From CALFCE01 sp964411665 (GTDB taxonomy: Bacteria > Pseudomonadota > Gammaproteobacteria > Granulosicoccales > Granulosicoccaceae): DNA of 64,000 nucleotides. The number at the start of each line of letters is the position of its first letter. Within the stretch, counting starts at the first letter, position 1. The notes under the pieces are model-generated. The model did not search any database, had not been told where the DNA came from, and saw only the letters and a program-made list of their open reading frames with translations. Shown here in pieces: positions 17,056 to 26,573 of this stretch. Made by a program: the position numbers and the translations under genes. Where the stretch lies: the NCBI GenBank assembly GCA_964411665.1, contig CAYPMR010000007.1:1-64000 (forward strand), written 5' to 3'.

Positions 17056-18765
17056 TTAGTCCGCCTCATCACCAGAGCTTTCTTCAGCCTGGTCTCGTGT
17101 ACCCATCTGCTCTTTCATCAAGTCGCCTAGTGTCGTAGCCGGTCCAGATGAATCAGACTGACTGTAGTCACTCATGGCTTCCGCTTCATCATCATAATCC
17201 TTGGCCTTGATTGACAGGCTAAGCATTCGAGATTTTCGATCAATGCCAGTGAACTTCGCTTCAACCTTGTCGCCTTCCTTGAACTGAGTGCGTACATCTT
17301 CAACGCGCTCACGCCCGATCTCGGAAGCTCGCAACACACCTTCGACACCTTCTGACAATTCAATGACTGCATGTTTCGCATCCACTTCCTTGACCGTACC
17401 GGTGATGATGGTGCCTTTCGGGTTGTCAGCTACAAACTGACCGAACGGGTCACGTTCCAGCTGTTTGACACCGAGTGAAATGCGTTCGCGCTCGGGATCT
17501 ACGGCCAGAACAACCGCTTCTATCTCATCGCCTTTCTTGAAATTATGGACGGCTTCTTCGCCACCCTCGTTCCAGGACAAATCAGACAAGTGAATCAAAC
17601 CATCAATACCACCATCAAGGCCAATGAAAATACCGAAATCTGTGATGGATTTAATAGTTCCTTTGACCCGATCCGTTTTATTGAAGGCCTCAGAGAAGTC
17701 TTCCCATGGATTTGGCTTGCATTGCTTGACACCCAGAGATATACGGCGCCGCTCCTGATCGACGTCCAGGATCATCACTTCTACCTCGTCACCCAGAGCA
17801 ACAACTTTGTTCGGGTTGACATTGCGGTTAGTCCAATCCATTTCTGAAACGTGCACCAATCCCTCGACACCTTCTTCGATTTCAACAAAGCAACCGTAAT
17901 CAGCAATATTGGTGACCTTACCGAACAGACGCGAGCCTTCCGGATAACGGCGTGTTAAATCTACCCACGGGTCCTCACCCAATTGCTTCAGTCCGAGGGA
18001 TACGCGATTACGCTCACGATCGAATTTAAGCACTTTGACTTTCATCTCAACGCCTACTTCAACAACTTCGGATGGATGCTTGACGCGCTTCCATGCCATG
18101 TCTGTTATGTGCAACAAACCGTCTATGCCACCCAAGTCGAGGAAGGCACCGTAGTCTGTGAGGTTTTTGACAATACCTGTGATCTCCTGACCTTCCTGCA
18201 AATTTTCAAGCAGTGCTTCACGCTCGGCACTGTATTCGGATTCGACCACTGCACGTCGAGAGACGACAACGTTGTTACGTCTTTGATCAAGTTTGATTAC
18301 CTTGAACTCAAGTTCCTTACCTTCAAGGTAACTGGTGTCACGCACGGGTCTGACATCGACCAGTGAACCGGGCAAAAATGCACGGATATCGCAGACTTCA
18401 ACAGTAAAGCCACCTTTGACTTTCCCTGTGATATTGCCTTTTATTATTTCGTCATCGGCCAATGCCTGCTCCAGTACTGTCCAGGAACGTGCACGACGTG
18501 CTTTCTCACGCGAGAGTTTGGTTTCACCGAAACCGTCCTCGACTGAATCGAGAGCAACTTCAATGGTATCGCCTATGTTGACATCGGGCTCGCCACCTTC
18601 AGCGGCAAATTCTTCTATGGGTACAGCGCCTTCAGACTTAAGTCCGGCATTAACGATAACGAAGTCGCCAGTGATATCGACTACGGTACCCATGATGATT
18701 GAGCCGGGTTTCATTTCCGACTTGGATAAGCTCTCTTCAAAGAGCTCGGCAAATGATTCAGACAT
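17056..18765 (-). CDS. rpsA: 30S ribosomal protein S1
   Basis: A 569-residue ribosomal protein S1 with six S1 (OB-fold) repeats. The first two bind the ribosome (MKPGSIIMGTVVDI onward). The others are visible from repeated GLLHITDMAW, GLVHVSEMDW and GLIHLSDLSW motifs and ISLGVKQ ends. The C-terminus is acidic (EQMGTRDQAEESSGDEAD). S1 recruits mRNA to the 30S subunit. The ATG at 18765 (MSESFAELFEESL) matches the family N-terminus; the open frame upstream to 18843 is not coding. E. coli S1 has 557 residues. It lies between cmk and ihfB as expected. Confidence 0.95.
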   Translation of the reverse strand: MSESFAELFEESLSKSEMKPGSIIMGTVVDITGDFVIVNAGLKSEGAVPIEEFAAEGGEPDVNIGDTIEVALDSVEDGFGETKLSREKARRARSWTVLEQALADDEIIKGNITGKVKGGFTVEVCDIRAFLPGSLVDVRPVRDTSYLEGKELEFKVIKLDQRRNNVVVSRRAVVESEYSAEREALLENLQEGQEITGIVKNLTDYGAFLDLGGIDGLLHITDMAWKRVKHPSEVVEVGVEMKVKVLKFDRERNRVSLGLKQLGEDPWVDLTRRYPEGSRLFGKVTNIADYGCFVEIEEGVEGLVHVSEMDWTNRNVNPNKVVALGDEVEVMILDVDQERRRISLGVKQCKPNPWEDFSEAFNKTDRVKGTIKSITDFGIFIGLDGGIDGLIHLSDLSWNEGGEEAVHNFKKGDEIEAVVLAVDPERERISLGVKQLERDPFGQFVADNPKGTIITGTVKEVDAKHAVIELSEGVEGVLRASEIGRERVEDVRTQFKEGDKVEAKFTGIDRKSRMLSLSIKAKDYDDEAEAMSDYSQSDSSGPATTLGDLMKEQMGTRDQAEESSGDEAD

Positions 18766-18942
18766 TAATTGAACCTGTATGAGGTGTTCACACCTTAGCC
18801 ATCCGTTGGTACAAGTGCGGTTAGTTAATAAAGCCCGGCGCATCTATGCATTCCGGACAGCTTTTTTCAGTCTGGTCGTTGTCGGACGTTAAATCGCGAA
18901 CAATCAACCTGTTACCTGTTTTACTGATGCTTTGGTTACAAT

Positions 18943-19032
18943 CCGCTTTTGCTACTAGAACCCGCTTTTGCTACAACCCATCCCGCAGTAACCAGGACAT
19001 CCCGCAGTAACCGGGAAAACCGACCGGGAAAA
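18943..19032. repeat. Nested short tandem duplications in cmk-rpsA spacer
   Basis: Within the 309-bp spacer between cmk and rpsA three different sequences are each duplicated in tandem: CCGCTTTTGCTAC at 18943 and 18962 (period 19), CATCCCGCAGTAACC at 18979 and 18998 (period 19), and ACCGGGAAAA at 19010 and 19023 (period 13). The spacer contains no ORF and presumably carries the rpsA promoter and leader. Confidence 0.85.
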
Positions 19033-19074
19033 ACGCGTCTGGCAACTGCCAACCATCCCGGATAGCCTGTGGCT

Positions 19075-19851
19075 TTAATCAGTCACTTCGCCGCAATGAT
19101 CAGGCTTGGGCCGGTGTTTTCCAGATTCCTTCGTCGAGAAACCCAGAACCTCTCGGGCATGAGTTAACACTCGCTCAACCGCAGCATCAACACCAAGATC
19201 CGATGTATCGATAACCTTCGCATCACTTGCAGCAAGAAGCGGAGCATGTTGTCGGGTTGAATCGCGAAGATCTCGTTGTTCAATTTCCCGCATCAAGCCG
19301 CCCAGTGTAGCTTCGATTCCGTGTTGCTTCAACTGCTGAAGGCGTCGCTCCGCTCTAATCCTTGGATTTGCGGTCATAAAAATCTTCACTTTCGCGTCCG
19401 GGAAGACCACCGTGCCCATATCGCGGCCATCAGCCACCAGTCCAGGGGGTTGTTGAAAATCCCGTTGCACCGTCAACAAAGCGTCACGCACCCCGGGAAG
19501 AACCGCTATTCTCGAGGCAGCATCAGCAGCCGTCTCACTGCGTAGCTCAGCGGTGACATCCCTATCGGCAAGCAATACCCGCAACTCCGGTAGGTCAGAG
19601 TCACTTGTGGCTTTGGTCGAGAAGGAAATGGCCATGTTTCGAACTGCAAGTGTCGCAGCCCGGTCGTCAGCCAAATCGATATTCTGCATCAGACAACCCA
19701 GAGCCGCAGCCCGGTATACGGCACCGCTATCGAGAAAACGAAACTCTAGTTGGCTGGCAATGTGTCGGGCTATTGTTCCTTTGCCAGCACCGGAAGGACC
19801 ATCGATAGCTACAACTATCGACTCTTCCGGAAAGCCCCCCGAACCTGTCAT
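19075..19851 (-). CDS. cmk: Cytidylate kinase
   Basis: A 258-residue CMP/dCMP kinase. The P-loop GPSGAGKGT is at about residues 18-26, the CMP-binding segment is LDSGAVYRAAAL, and LVADGRDMGTVVFPDAKVKIFMTA near 135-160 matches the family, as does the lid arginine region (RERRLQQLKQ type). It phosphorylates CMP and dCMP with ATP. The C-terminal 25 residues (STKESGKHRPKPDHCGEVTD) extend past the E. coli protein (227 residues). It lies 16 bp after aroA and upstream of rpsA in the conserved order. Confidence 0.93.
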   Translation of the reverse strand: MTGSGGFPEESIVVAIDGPSGAGKGTIARHIASQLEFRFLDSGAVYRAAALGCLMQNIDLADDRAATLAVRNMAISFSTKATSDSDLPELRVLLADRDVTAELRSETAADAASRIAVLPGVRDALLTVQRDFQQPPGLVADGRDMGTVVFPDAKVKIFMTANPRIRAERRLQQLKQHGIEATLGGLMREIEQRDLRDSTRQHAPLLAASDAKVIDTSDLGVDAAVERVLTHAREVLGFSTKESGKHRPKPDHCGEVTD

Positions 19852-19867
19852 GCGATCACTCCATTCA

Positions 19868-21190
19868 TTATGTTACCTGTGTTATGTCCAGTCCGCTGGA
19901 TTGCGCAAGTTGCGTAAAGTTCGGGAAGGATGTCGCCACATTATCGCAATCGTCGATATTAATCTCACCACTACAGACCAATCCAGCGATCGCCAAAGAC
20001 ATCGCGATACGATGATCATCATAGCTTTTGACATGTCCGCCACCGAGCTGTGTTACTCCGTCTATTACGGCGCCATCTGGGGTTTCGCGGATAGTGGCAC
20101 CAAGCGTCGTCAGACCCTCAACCATTGCCGTAATTCTGTCTGTTTCCTTGACCCGCAGTTCCTCCGCCCCTGTGATTATTGTCTGACCTTCAGCACAGGC
20201 AGCTGCAACAAAGATTGCCGGAAACTCATCTATCGCCAGAGGCACCAGTTCTGCCGGAACATCGATACCGCTTAATGCGCTGTATCGAACACGCAAATCG
20301 GCAACAGGCTCTCCGGCTATTTCACGTTGATTGTGAACCTCTATATCGGCCCCCATGAGGCGCAGAATATCCAGCACACCGGTACGAGTTGGATTCATGC
20401 CGACATTAAATAAACGTAAATCCGAATCGGGCGAAATACAGGCGCCCACAATAAAGAAAGCCGCTGATGAAATATCAGCAGGCACAACCACCTCAGTACC
20501 TTGCAGTGGTTGACCACCACGCAAGCTCACGCTGCGATGACCGGTTTCGATATCGACCCCAAAACCCCGAAACATACGCTCAGTGTGATCCCGGCTTACA
20601 CCAGGCTCGGTAATTTTCGTCACACCATCTGCATAGAGTCCGGCAAGTAATAGACAGGACTTTATCTGCGCGCTGGCAACCGGCGTACTGTAGTCGATGC
20701 CCCGCAGGCTGCATTCACCTGTTATAACCAATGGCGGACGACTATCTGTAGTGCCAGCGATAATTGCACCCATGCTGTTCAGTGGCTCTATGACACGCCC
20801 CATGGGTCGACTATGCAGCGATTCATCACCAATCAATTCACAAGAGAAAGATTGCGCCGCCATAACACCTGCCATCAAACGCATGGCTGTTCCAGAATTA
20901 CCAAAGTCCAATGCCTGCGGCGGTGCCCGCAAACCGTGCAGGCCAACACCGTCAATCAACAATGCGCCACCGGAATCATCTGTCGAGGGTGTGTACTCGA
21001 TGGATACCCCCATAGTGCGAAAAGCTTTGAGCGTATTGAGACTGTCTTGCCCTTCAAGAAAGCCGCTTACCTCAGTCCGGCCATGGGCAAGTGACCCCAG
21101 AATGACCGATCGGTGAGAGATCGACTTGTCACCGGGCACTCGGATCGAGCCTGTCAAAGAGCCACCTGGACGAACGATAAAACTACTCAC
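19868..21190 (-). CDS. aroA: 3-phosphoshikimate 1-carboxyvinyltransferase (EPSP synthase)
   Basis: A 440-residue EPSP synthase joining PEP to shikimate-3-phosphate. It shows GDKSISHRSVILGSLAHG near the N-terminus, the PEP-site segment LDFGNSGTAMRLMAG near 95-110, and the second-domain EELRVKETDRITAM and SYDDHRIAMSLAIAGL near 345 and 395. The LDFGNSGTAMRLM form, with Ala after GT, resembles class II enzymes rather than the class I LxNAGTA form. Translation starts at GTG. In some pseudomonads aroA is fused to tyrA; here the two genes are separate, 99 bp apart. Confidence 0.95.
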   Translation of the reverse strand: MSSFIVRPGGSLTGSIRVPGDKSISHRSVILGSLAHGRTEVSGFLEGQDSLNTLKAFRTMGVSIEYTPSTDDSGGALLIDGVGLHGLRAPPQALDFGNSGTAMRLMAGVMAAQSFSCELIGDESLHSRPMGRVIEPLNSMGAIIAGTTDSRPPLVITGECSLRGIDYSTPVASAQIKSCLLLAGLYADGVTKITEPGVSRDHTERMFRGFGVDIETGHRSVSLRGGQPLQGTEVVVPADISSAAFFIVGACISPDSDLRLFNVGMNPTRTGVLDILRLMGADIEVHNQREIAGEPVADLRVRYSALSGIDVPAELVPLAIDEFPAIFVAAACAEGQTIITGAEELRVKETDRITAMVEGLTTLGATIRETPDGAVIDGVTQLGGGHVKSYDDHRIAMSLAIAGLVCSGEINIDDCDNVATSFPNFTQLAQSSGLDITQVT

Positions 21191-21289
21191 AGCAATCTGG
21201 CCTTTCGGTTATCCACATGCAGGTATGTAGCGTCAGTCATCAAAAACAGGACTGACGTCACAATTCCAATGCGATGCTTGTTCGGGTGT

Positions 21290-22228
21290 TCAATCACCGC
21301 GTGCCTCTTCTTGCGCATTCAGCGCCTTGTCATATTTGGTGATCAGCTTATTGCGTGTAGATCTGGCATTTGCGAACAAACGTTCGAGTTTCTCTGCATC
21401 ACCACTAGCCACAAGTTTGTTCACATGCGTTAGCTCACCGATCAATTGCTCCAGTATCTCATTGATCTCGGCTTTATTACTCAGACATATGTCTCGCCAC
21501 ATCACCGGATCGCCAGAGGCAATGCGGGTGAAATCACGAAAACCGCCAGCCGAGTACTTGAACACATCTTCACAAGCCTGATGACGCGACAACATATCGA
21601 CCACCGTGAAAGCAACCACATGCGGCATGTGACTGGTCGCTGCCAATACGCGATCATGGAATTGCCAATCAAGTGTCTCAACCTGAGCACCGCAACTTGT
21701 CCACAACGAAGTCACTGTTGCGACAGCGTTGGCCTCGGTCTCTTGTGCCGGGGTAAGAATAACGGTGTGACCATTAAAAAGGGCTGCATCGGCCGCGGTG
21801 ACACCGGAATGTTCCTTGCCGGCAATCGGGTGGGCGGGCACCACCCGGGTCAGATCACCGATTATCTCACGCACATCAGCGATGAAACAGCCTTTCACAC
21901 TGCCACCGTCAGTCAGTATGCAACCGTCTTTAAGTGCCGGCTTAATCTGTTTTAGTACAGCAGGCACACTCATCATGGGAACAGCGAGCAAGACCAAATC
22001 AGCATCTTCTACTGCATCCGACGCATCCTGATGAGCCGAATCAATCAGACCCAGCTCCACTGCCTTGGCGAGTGTTTCGCGACTACGTGCGTTACCGGCG
22101 ATATGTCCGGCAAAGCCGCGACGTTTCAGAGCAGCAGCAACCGAAGCACCTATAAGGCCCGTGCCGATAATGGCTATACGGCGCAATTGTTCTAACGCAG
22201 CTGGCAGAGCTTGTTCACGATCTGACAT
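21290..22228 (-). CDS. tyrA: Prephenate/arogenate dehydrogenase
   Basis: A 312-residue TyrA-family dehydrogenase converting prephenate (or arogenate) to the tyrosine precursor with NAD(P). The Rossmann motif IIGTGLIGASVAAALKRRG is at about residues 19-37. The substrate-binding helices include HPIAGKEHSGVTAADAALF, with the catalytic-region His at about 130, and ATSHMPHVVAF. There is no fused chorismate mutase or ACT domain. It sits 21 bp after pheA. Confidence 0.92.
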   Translation of the reverse strand: MSDREQALPAALEQLRRIAIIGTGLIGASVAAALKRRGFAGHIAGNARSRETLAKAVELGLIDSAHQDASDAVEDADLVLLAVPMMSVPAVLKQIKPALKDGCILTDGGSVKGCFIADVREIIGDLTRVVPAHPIAGKEHSGVTAADAALFNGHTVILTPAQETEANAVATVTSLWTSCGAQVETLDWQFHDRVLAATSHMPHVVAFTVVDMLSRHQACEDVFKYSAGGFRDFTRIASGDPVMWRDICLSNKAEINEILEQLIGELTHVNKLVASGDAEKLERLFANARSTRNKLITKYDKALNAQEEARGD

Positions 22229-22249
22229 TACCAGTGGACAGCCTGTGAA

Positions 22250-23422
22250 TTATCCGAATCTGACTGTCGGGTAAGAACCCAACACCCGTAAAAAACGTGT
22301 TTCCGCAGATAGCTTCGACAAGGCAACTGACATCACGGCATCGTCCTTGTGACCGGCAACATCAATAAAAAACACATAACTCCAGAGTTCCTCGCGAGCA
22401 GGTCGCGATTCAATACGCGTCATACTGATACCCGCGTCTTCAAACGGCTCAAGCATTTTACGTAAGCCACCTGGTTTGTGCGGCGCACTGACAACCAGTG
22501 AAGTCACATCCTGATCTGATGGTGCTGTCTGTTGATTTCCAATAATGATAAAACGCGTCGTGTTTGAGAGTTCGTCTTCGATATTTTTATGCAGCGGCTG
22601 CAAACCATAGATATCTGCAGCAGTGAGACTGGCGATAGCTGCGCTGCGCATATCGCTAGCTGCAATATCGGCAGCTGCGGCATTGCTACTGGCAGCTTTT
22701 TGCGTGGCTTGGGGTAAATTGGCAGACAACCATTGACGACATTGTGCTAACGCCTGAGGGTGGGCGTAGACACAATCAACCTCCTGCAACGAACTTGCCT
22801 TACTTAACAGGTTATGTTCGATGCGCAGCACCTCTTCGCCACAGATGTCCAATGGCGAATCGATGATACGATCCAGTGTGCGATTGATGGTACCTTCAAT
22901 GGAATTTTCTACCGGCACTACACCCAATTGACACTCGCCGGTTTCAACAGCACGAAACACTTCGTCTATGTCAGTAAAGGAAAGTGTATCGGTGCTCGAA
23001 CCAAAATATTTGAAAGTGGCCGCTTGTGTAAACGTACCCTCTGGCCCCAGATAGGCAACCTTCAATGACGAGACGCTGTCTCTGCACTGCCCGATTATTT
23101 CGGTGAAAATTCCCTGTAATCGATGTCGCCGATCGCTATCGCAAGCTGTTAGATTCGATGGGCAGTTTGAATGTGACGGTGAAAAATCGCGAGAGGCGTC
23201 AGCAAAACCCAGAGTTTGCAGAGTCAACGCGATATCTGCCGAATCGCTTGATTGTGTATGACTTGATTCGGCAACACTCGTTCGAGTGATACCCTGTTTT
23301 TGCTGATCGACAATTTGCTGCTCGATAAGGTCAAAGCGCTTTATCAACAAATCCAGGAGTTCTCTGTCTAGCACTTCCAGTGTACTTTTTACAGCGCCAT
23401 CCTCGTCAAAACTGTCAGTCAT
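22250..23422 (-). CDS. pheA: Prephenate dehydratase with degenerate chorismate mutase domain
   Basis: A 390-residue PheA. The prephenate dehydratase part (about 118-300) is intact: VAYLGPEGTFTQAA, VPVENSIEGTINRTLD and the catalytic NTTRFIIIG. The ACT domain (about 305-385) keeps IESRPAREELWSYVFFID, the phenylalanine-binding signature. The N-terminal AroQ chorismate mutase region looks inactive: the segment holding Lys39 and Arg51-Glu52 (E. coli numbers) is replaced by a Ser-rich stretch, Arg11 is Lys and Gln/Glu88 is Val; only Arg28 survives. The ATG at 23422 overlaps the gyrA stop by 8 bp. serC and hisC, present between gyrA and tyrA in pseudomonads, are absent here. Confidence 0.88.
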   Translation of the reverse strand: MTDSFDEDGAVKSTLEVLDRELLDLLIKRFDLIEQQIVDQQKQGITRTSVAESSHTQSSDSADIALTLQTLGFADASRDFSPSHSNCPSNLTACDSDRRHRLQGIFTEIIGQCRDSVSSLKVAYLGPEGTFTQAATFKYFGSSTDTLSFTDIDEVFRAVETGECQLGVVPVENSIEGTINRTLDRIIDSPLDICGEEVLRIEHNLLSKASSLQEVDCVYAHPQALAQCRQWLSANLPQATQKAASSNAAAADIAASDMRSAAIASLTAADIYGLQPLHKNIEDELSNTTRFIIIGNQQTAPSDQDVTSLVVSAPHKPGGLRKMLEPFEDAGISMTRIESRPAREELWSYVFFIDVAGHKDDAVMSVALSKLSAETRFLRVLGSYPTVRFG

Positions 23423-26117
23423 CGCTGTCGTCTGAACTATCCGTGCCCGAACCCGCATCGGGCTCCTTGCCTTTGCCCTCAGCTGTGTCAACCTTAGTTG
23501 CGTTATCGTCAGTTACGCTATCATCAGTTTCATTTTCAACGTCGTCAGCGCCATCTTCGCCTGCAACCTCTTCATTAATGGCAGCGATTTCCACCAGATT
23601 TTCACTGTCACCCACCTTTATCAGGCGCACGCCTTGCGTATTGCGCCCAAGCACACTCACTTCAGACACTGCAGTTCGTACCAGAGTGCCGGTATCAGAG
23701 ATCATCATAATCTGATCCTCCTCACGTACCTGAACTGCACCGATAACCGGACCATTACGCTCGGTGGTTTTGATATCGATAACACCAAGACCACCACGCC
23801 CTTTACTCGGATAGTCTTCGGCACGGGTACGCTTGCCGTAACCGTTTTGAGTAGCTGTCAGTACCTCACCATCGCCAACAACAATCAGTCCAATAACGAC
23901 GTCTTGCTCTGGCATTTTTATGCCACGCACACCAGCAGCAGTTCGTCCCATTGTTCTGACTTTTTCTTCAGCAAAGCGCATGGCACGCCCACCGCTAGAG
24001 AGCAGCATGACATCACTCTTGCCATCAGTAAGCGCAACGTCAATCAGAAAATCATCGACCCGCAGATCAATTGCGATAATCCCGTTTGTACGTGGACGCG
24101 AGAAATCCATCAGCGAAGTCTTTTTGACGACACCTTTACTGGTTGCGAAAAAGACATATTGATCGGCTGAGAATTCACGGATAGTCAGTATGGCATTAAC
24201 CCTCTCGTTCTCTTCAAGAGGCAATAAATTAACAATCGGCCGGCCACGAGATCCGCGACTGGCAACCGGCAATTCAAACACTCGCTTCCAGTAAACCTTA
24301 CCGACACTGGTGAAGAACAGTACTGTGTCGTGCGTACTGGCAACAAATAGTTTATCAACGAAGTCTTCGCTTTTAACAGCAGTAGCAGATTTACCACGGC
24401 CGCCCCGGCGTTGAGCCCGATAATCAGACAGTGGCTGCGCCTTGGCATAACCACCGTGCGACAAGGTGACCACAACAGCTTCATCAGCGATCAAATCCTC
24501 AACAGTCATTTCGGAATGGTCAACCTGTATGTCGGTCAAACGTTGGTCGCCATACTGGTCAATAACTTCAACGAGCTCCTCGCGGATAACGAGACGCAGA
24601 CGCTCAGGATCGGTAAGGATATCCAGCAGATCTTCGATACGTGTCAATAACTCTTTGTACTCAGCAACAATTTTGTCCTGCTCAAGTCCGGTCAGGCGGT
24701 GCAGACGCAGATCAAGAATTGCCTGGGCTTGTACTTCTGTCAGCTGATATTTGCCCGCAACCAGACCAAAGTCGTCACCCAGACCTTCAGGACGGGAGGC
24801 TGATGCGCCAGCACGTTCCAACATCTCACTGACCACGCCGGGTTCCCATGTGCGTGAGACCAGACCCTGTTTGGCAACAGCCGGGCTTTCAGATTCCCTG
24901 ATCAATTTAATGATCGGATCTATGTTCGCCAGTGCAACCGCAAGGCCTTCGAGAATGTGTGCACGCTCACGCGCTTTGCGTAACAGGTAGAGCGTGCGCC
25001 GCGTGACAATTTCACGTCGATGGCGGATAAAAGCGCTTAAGACTTCCTTGAGGTTCAACAGGCGTGGCTGTCCGTCCTGCAAAGCCACCATATTGATACC
25101 GAACACGACCTGTAACTGCGTTTGTTTGTAAAGCTGATTAAGCAATACATCACCGTTTTCACCGCGACGTAATTCGATAACCACACGCATACCGTCCTTG
25201 TCGGATTCATCGCGCAGTTCCGTGATGCCTTCGATTTTCTTTTCCTTGACCAGCTCGGCTATCTTCTCCAGCAAGCGCGCCTTGTTCACCTGATAAGGAA
25301 GCTGCGATACGATTATTGTGTCTTTTTCAGTTTTTTCGTTGTGCTCAACTGTCGCGAGTGCGCGCACATAGATTTTGCCGCGTCCGGTGCGATAAGCGTC
25401 ACGGATACCGCGCGCACCGTTGATAATGCCGGCAGTCGGAAAATCCGGGCCAGGCAAATGTTCCATCAAGCCTTCTATCGACAGGCTCTCGTCATCGAGT
25501 AAAGCGATAGTTGCGTTAACCACCTCGCTCAGATTATGTGGCGGTATGTTTGTAGCCATGCCCACTGCAATTCCGGAAGAGCCGTTAATCAGCAGGTTGG
25601 GCAAACGAGACGGCAATACGGATGGTTCGTTTTCAGACCCATCATAGTTGGGTGTGAAATTAACGGTTTCCTTGTCGATGTCAGCAAGCAGTTCGTGTGC
25701 AATTTTTGCCATACGCACTTCGGTGTAACGCATGGCTGCCGGATTATCGCCATCGACTGATCCGAAATTGCCTTGACCGTCTATCAACATGTAACGCATG
25801 GCAAATGGCTGCGCCATTCGCACCATGGTGTCGTAGATCGCTGAATCACCGTGGGGGTGGTATTTACCCATTACGTCACCGACAACACGCGCCGATTTGC
25901 GGTAAGACTTGTTCCAGTCGTTACCCTGCTCATGCATCGCGTAAAGAACCCGGCGGTGGACCGGTTTTAGCCCGTCGCGTACATCCGGCAAAGCCCGTCC
26001 GACGATGACACTCATCGCATAGGACAGGTAGGAATCACGCATTTCATCTTCGAGATTGATCGGCACAATCTCTCGGGCAAAATCTGTCGATGTATTTTCG
26101 TTATCGTCGTCAGACAT
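23415..26117 (-). CDS. gyrA: DNA gyrase subunit A
   Basis: A 900-residue GyrA. The winged-helix DNA-cleavage domain carries catalytic Tyr131 in AAMRYTE and a quinolone-pocket segment HPHGDSAIYDT, with Ser92 and Asp96 as in susceptible enzymes. The C-terminal beta-pinwheel has the GyrA box QRRGGRGK near residue 575, which marks it as gyrase rather than topoisomerase IV. The tail is highly acidic and Ser-rich (last 50 residues), as in E. coli, where it modulates supercoiling. It is the first gene of the minus-strand supraoperon and is followed by pheA with overlap. Confidence 0.97.
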   Translation of the reverse strand: MSDDDNENTSTDFAREIVPINLEDEMRDSYLSYAMSVIVGRALPDVRDGLKPVHRRVLYAMHEQGNDWNKSYRKSARVVGDVMGKYHPHGDSAIYDTMVRMAQPFAMRYMLIDGQGNFGSVDGDNPAAMRYTEVRMAKIAHELLADIDKETVNFTPNYDGSENEPSVLPSRLPNLLINGSSGIAVGMATNIPPHNLSEVVNATIALLDDESLSIEGLMEHLPGPDFPTAGIINGARGIRDAYRTGRGKIYVRALATVEHNEKTEKDTIIVSQLPYQVNKARLLEKIAELVKEKKIEGITELRDESDKDGMRVVIELRRGENGDVLLNQLYKQTQLQVVFGINMVALQDGQPRLLNLKEVLSAFIRHRREIVTRRTLYLLRKARERAHILEGLAVALANIDPIIKLIRESESPAVAKQGLVSRTWEPGVVSEMLERAGASASRPEGLGDDFGLVAGKYQLTEVQAQAILDLRLHRLTGLEQDKIVAEYKELLTRIEDLLDILTDPERLRLVIREELVEVIDQYGDQRLTDIQVDHSEMTVEDLIADEAVVVTLSHGGYAKAQPLSDYRAQRRGGRGKSATAVKSEDFVDKLFVASTHDTVLFFTSVGKVYWKRVFELPVASRGSRGRPIVNLLPLEENERVNAILTIREFSADQYVFFATSKGVVKKTSLMDFSRPRTNGIIAIDLRVDDFLIDVALTDGKSDVMLLSSGGRAMRFAEEKVRTMGRTAAGVRGIKMPEQDVVIGLIVVGDGEVLTATQNGYGKRTRAEDYPSKGRGGLGVIDIKTTERNGPVIGAVQVREEDQIMMISDTGTLVRTAVSEVSVLGRNTQGVRLIKVGDSENLVEIAAINEEVAGEDGADDVENETDDSVTDDNATKVDTAEGKGKEPDAGSGTDSSDDSDD

Positions 26118-26573
26118 GGATAATCACTGGTGAATTATGACCCCGTGAAGCGCTTTCGCGGCATACCCGTGGACGCCACCACAGGAATAGAACGGGTTTA
26201 AAACCCATTGCTGGGAGGAACAGCTTGGAGGAACAGTTGAGAGGATCAAAAACACCCTGCCAAATGTGCCCTGTTCAAGCCTTAAATTGTAACACAACCG
26301 GGCACTTAAAATCCTTTGATAAAACGGTAAATTTATAGTCTTTCGCGTTTGCAACGCAATGCCCCGGACACTGCTTAAAGCAAGCACCTTGGATGTCTTT
26401 TTGGTAAACCATTGCGCGGCTTGCTGCATATAGTCCAGCACGTTATGGTGGCCATATGACTACATGCGAATTGATGATTTCAGCGGGTTGGATCGTAGCC
26501 GTAAATACGAATAACGATGTTTTACGTAAAGACAAGAAAGCTCACGAAATCGTCGCACAACTATGAACAACTC
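26118..26573. other. Divergent gyrA-ubiG spacer
   Basis: This 456-bp region between divergently oriented gyrA and ubiG must hold both promoters. I see no supported gene; the open frames on the minus strand lack similarity and ribosome binding sites. A 13-bp tandem duplication of GGAGGAACAG starts at 26214 and 26227. Confidence 0.5.

Noticed and set aside
19553..20275. 240-codon plus-strand open frame across cmk and aroA
   Set aside because: It is antisense to two well-supported genes and crosses their junction; the translation shows no domain.
23634..24170. 178-codon plus-strand open frame inside gyrA
   Set aside because: Antisense to the conserved gyrase C-terminal domain; no similarity or ribosome binding site.
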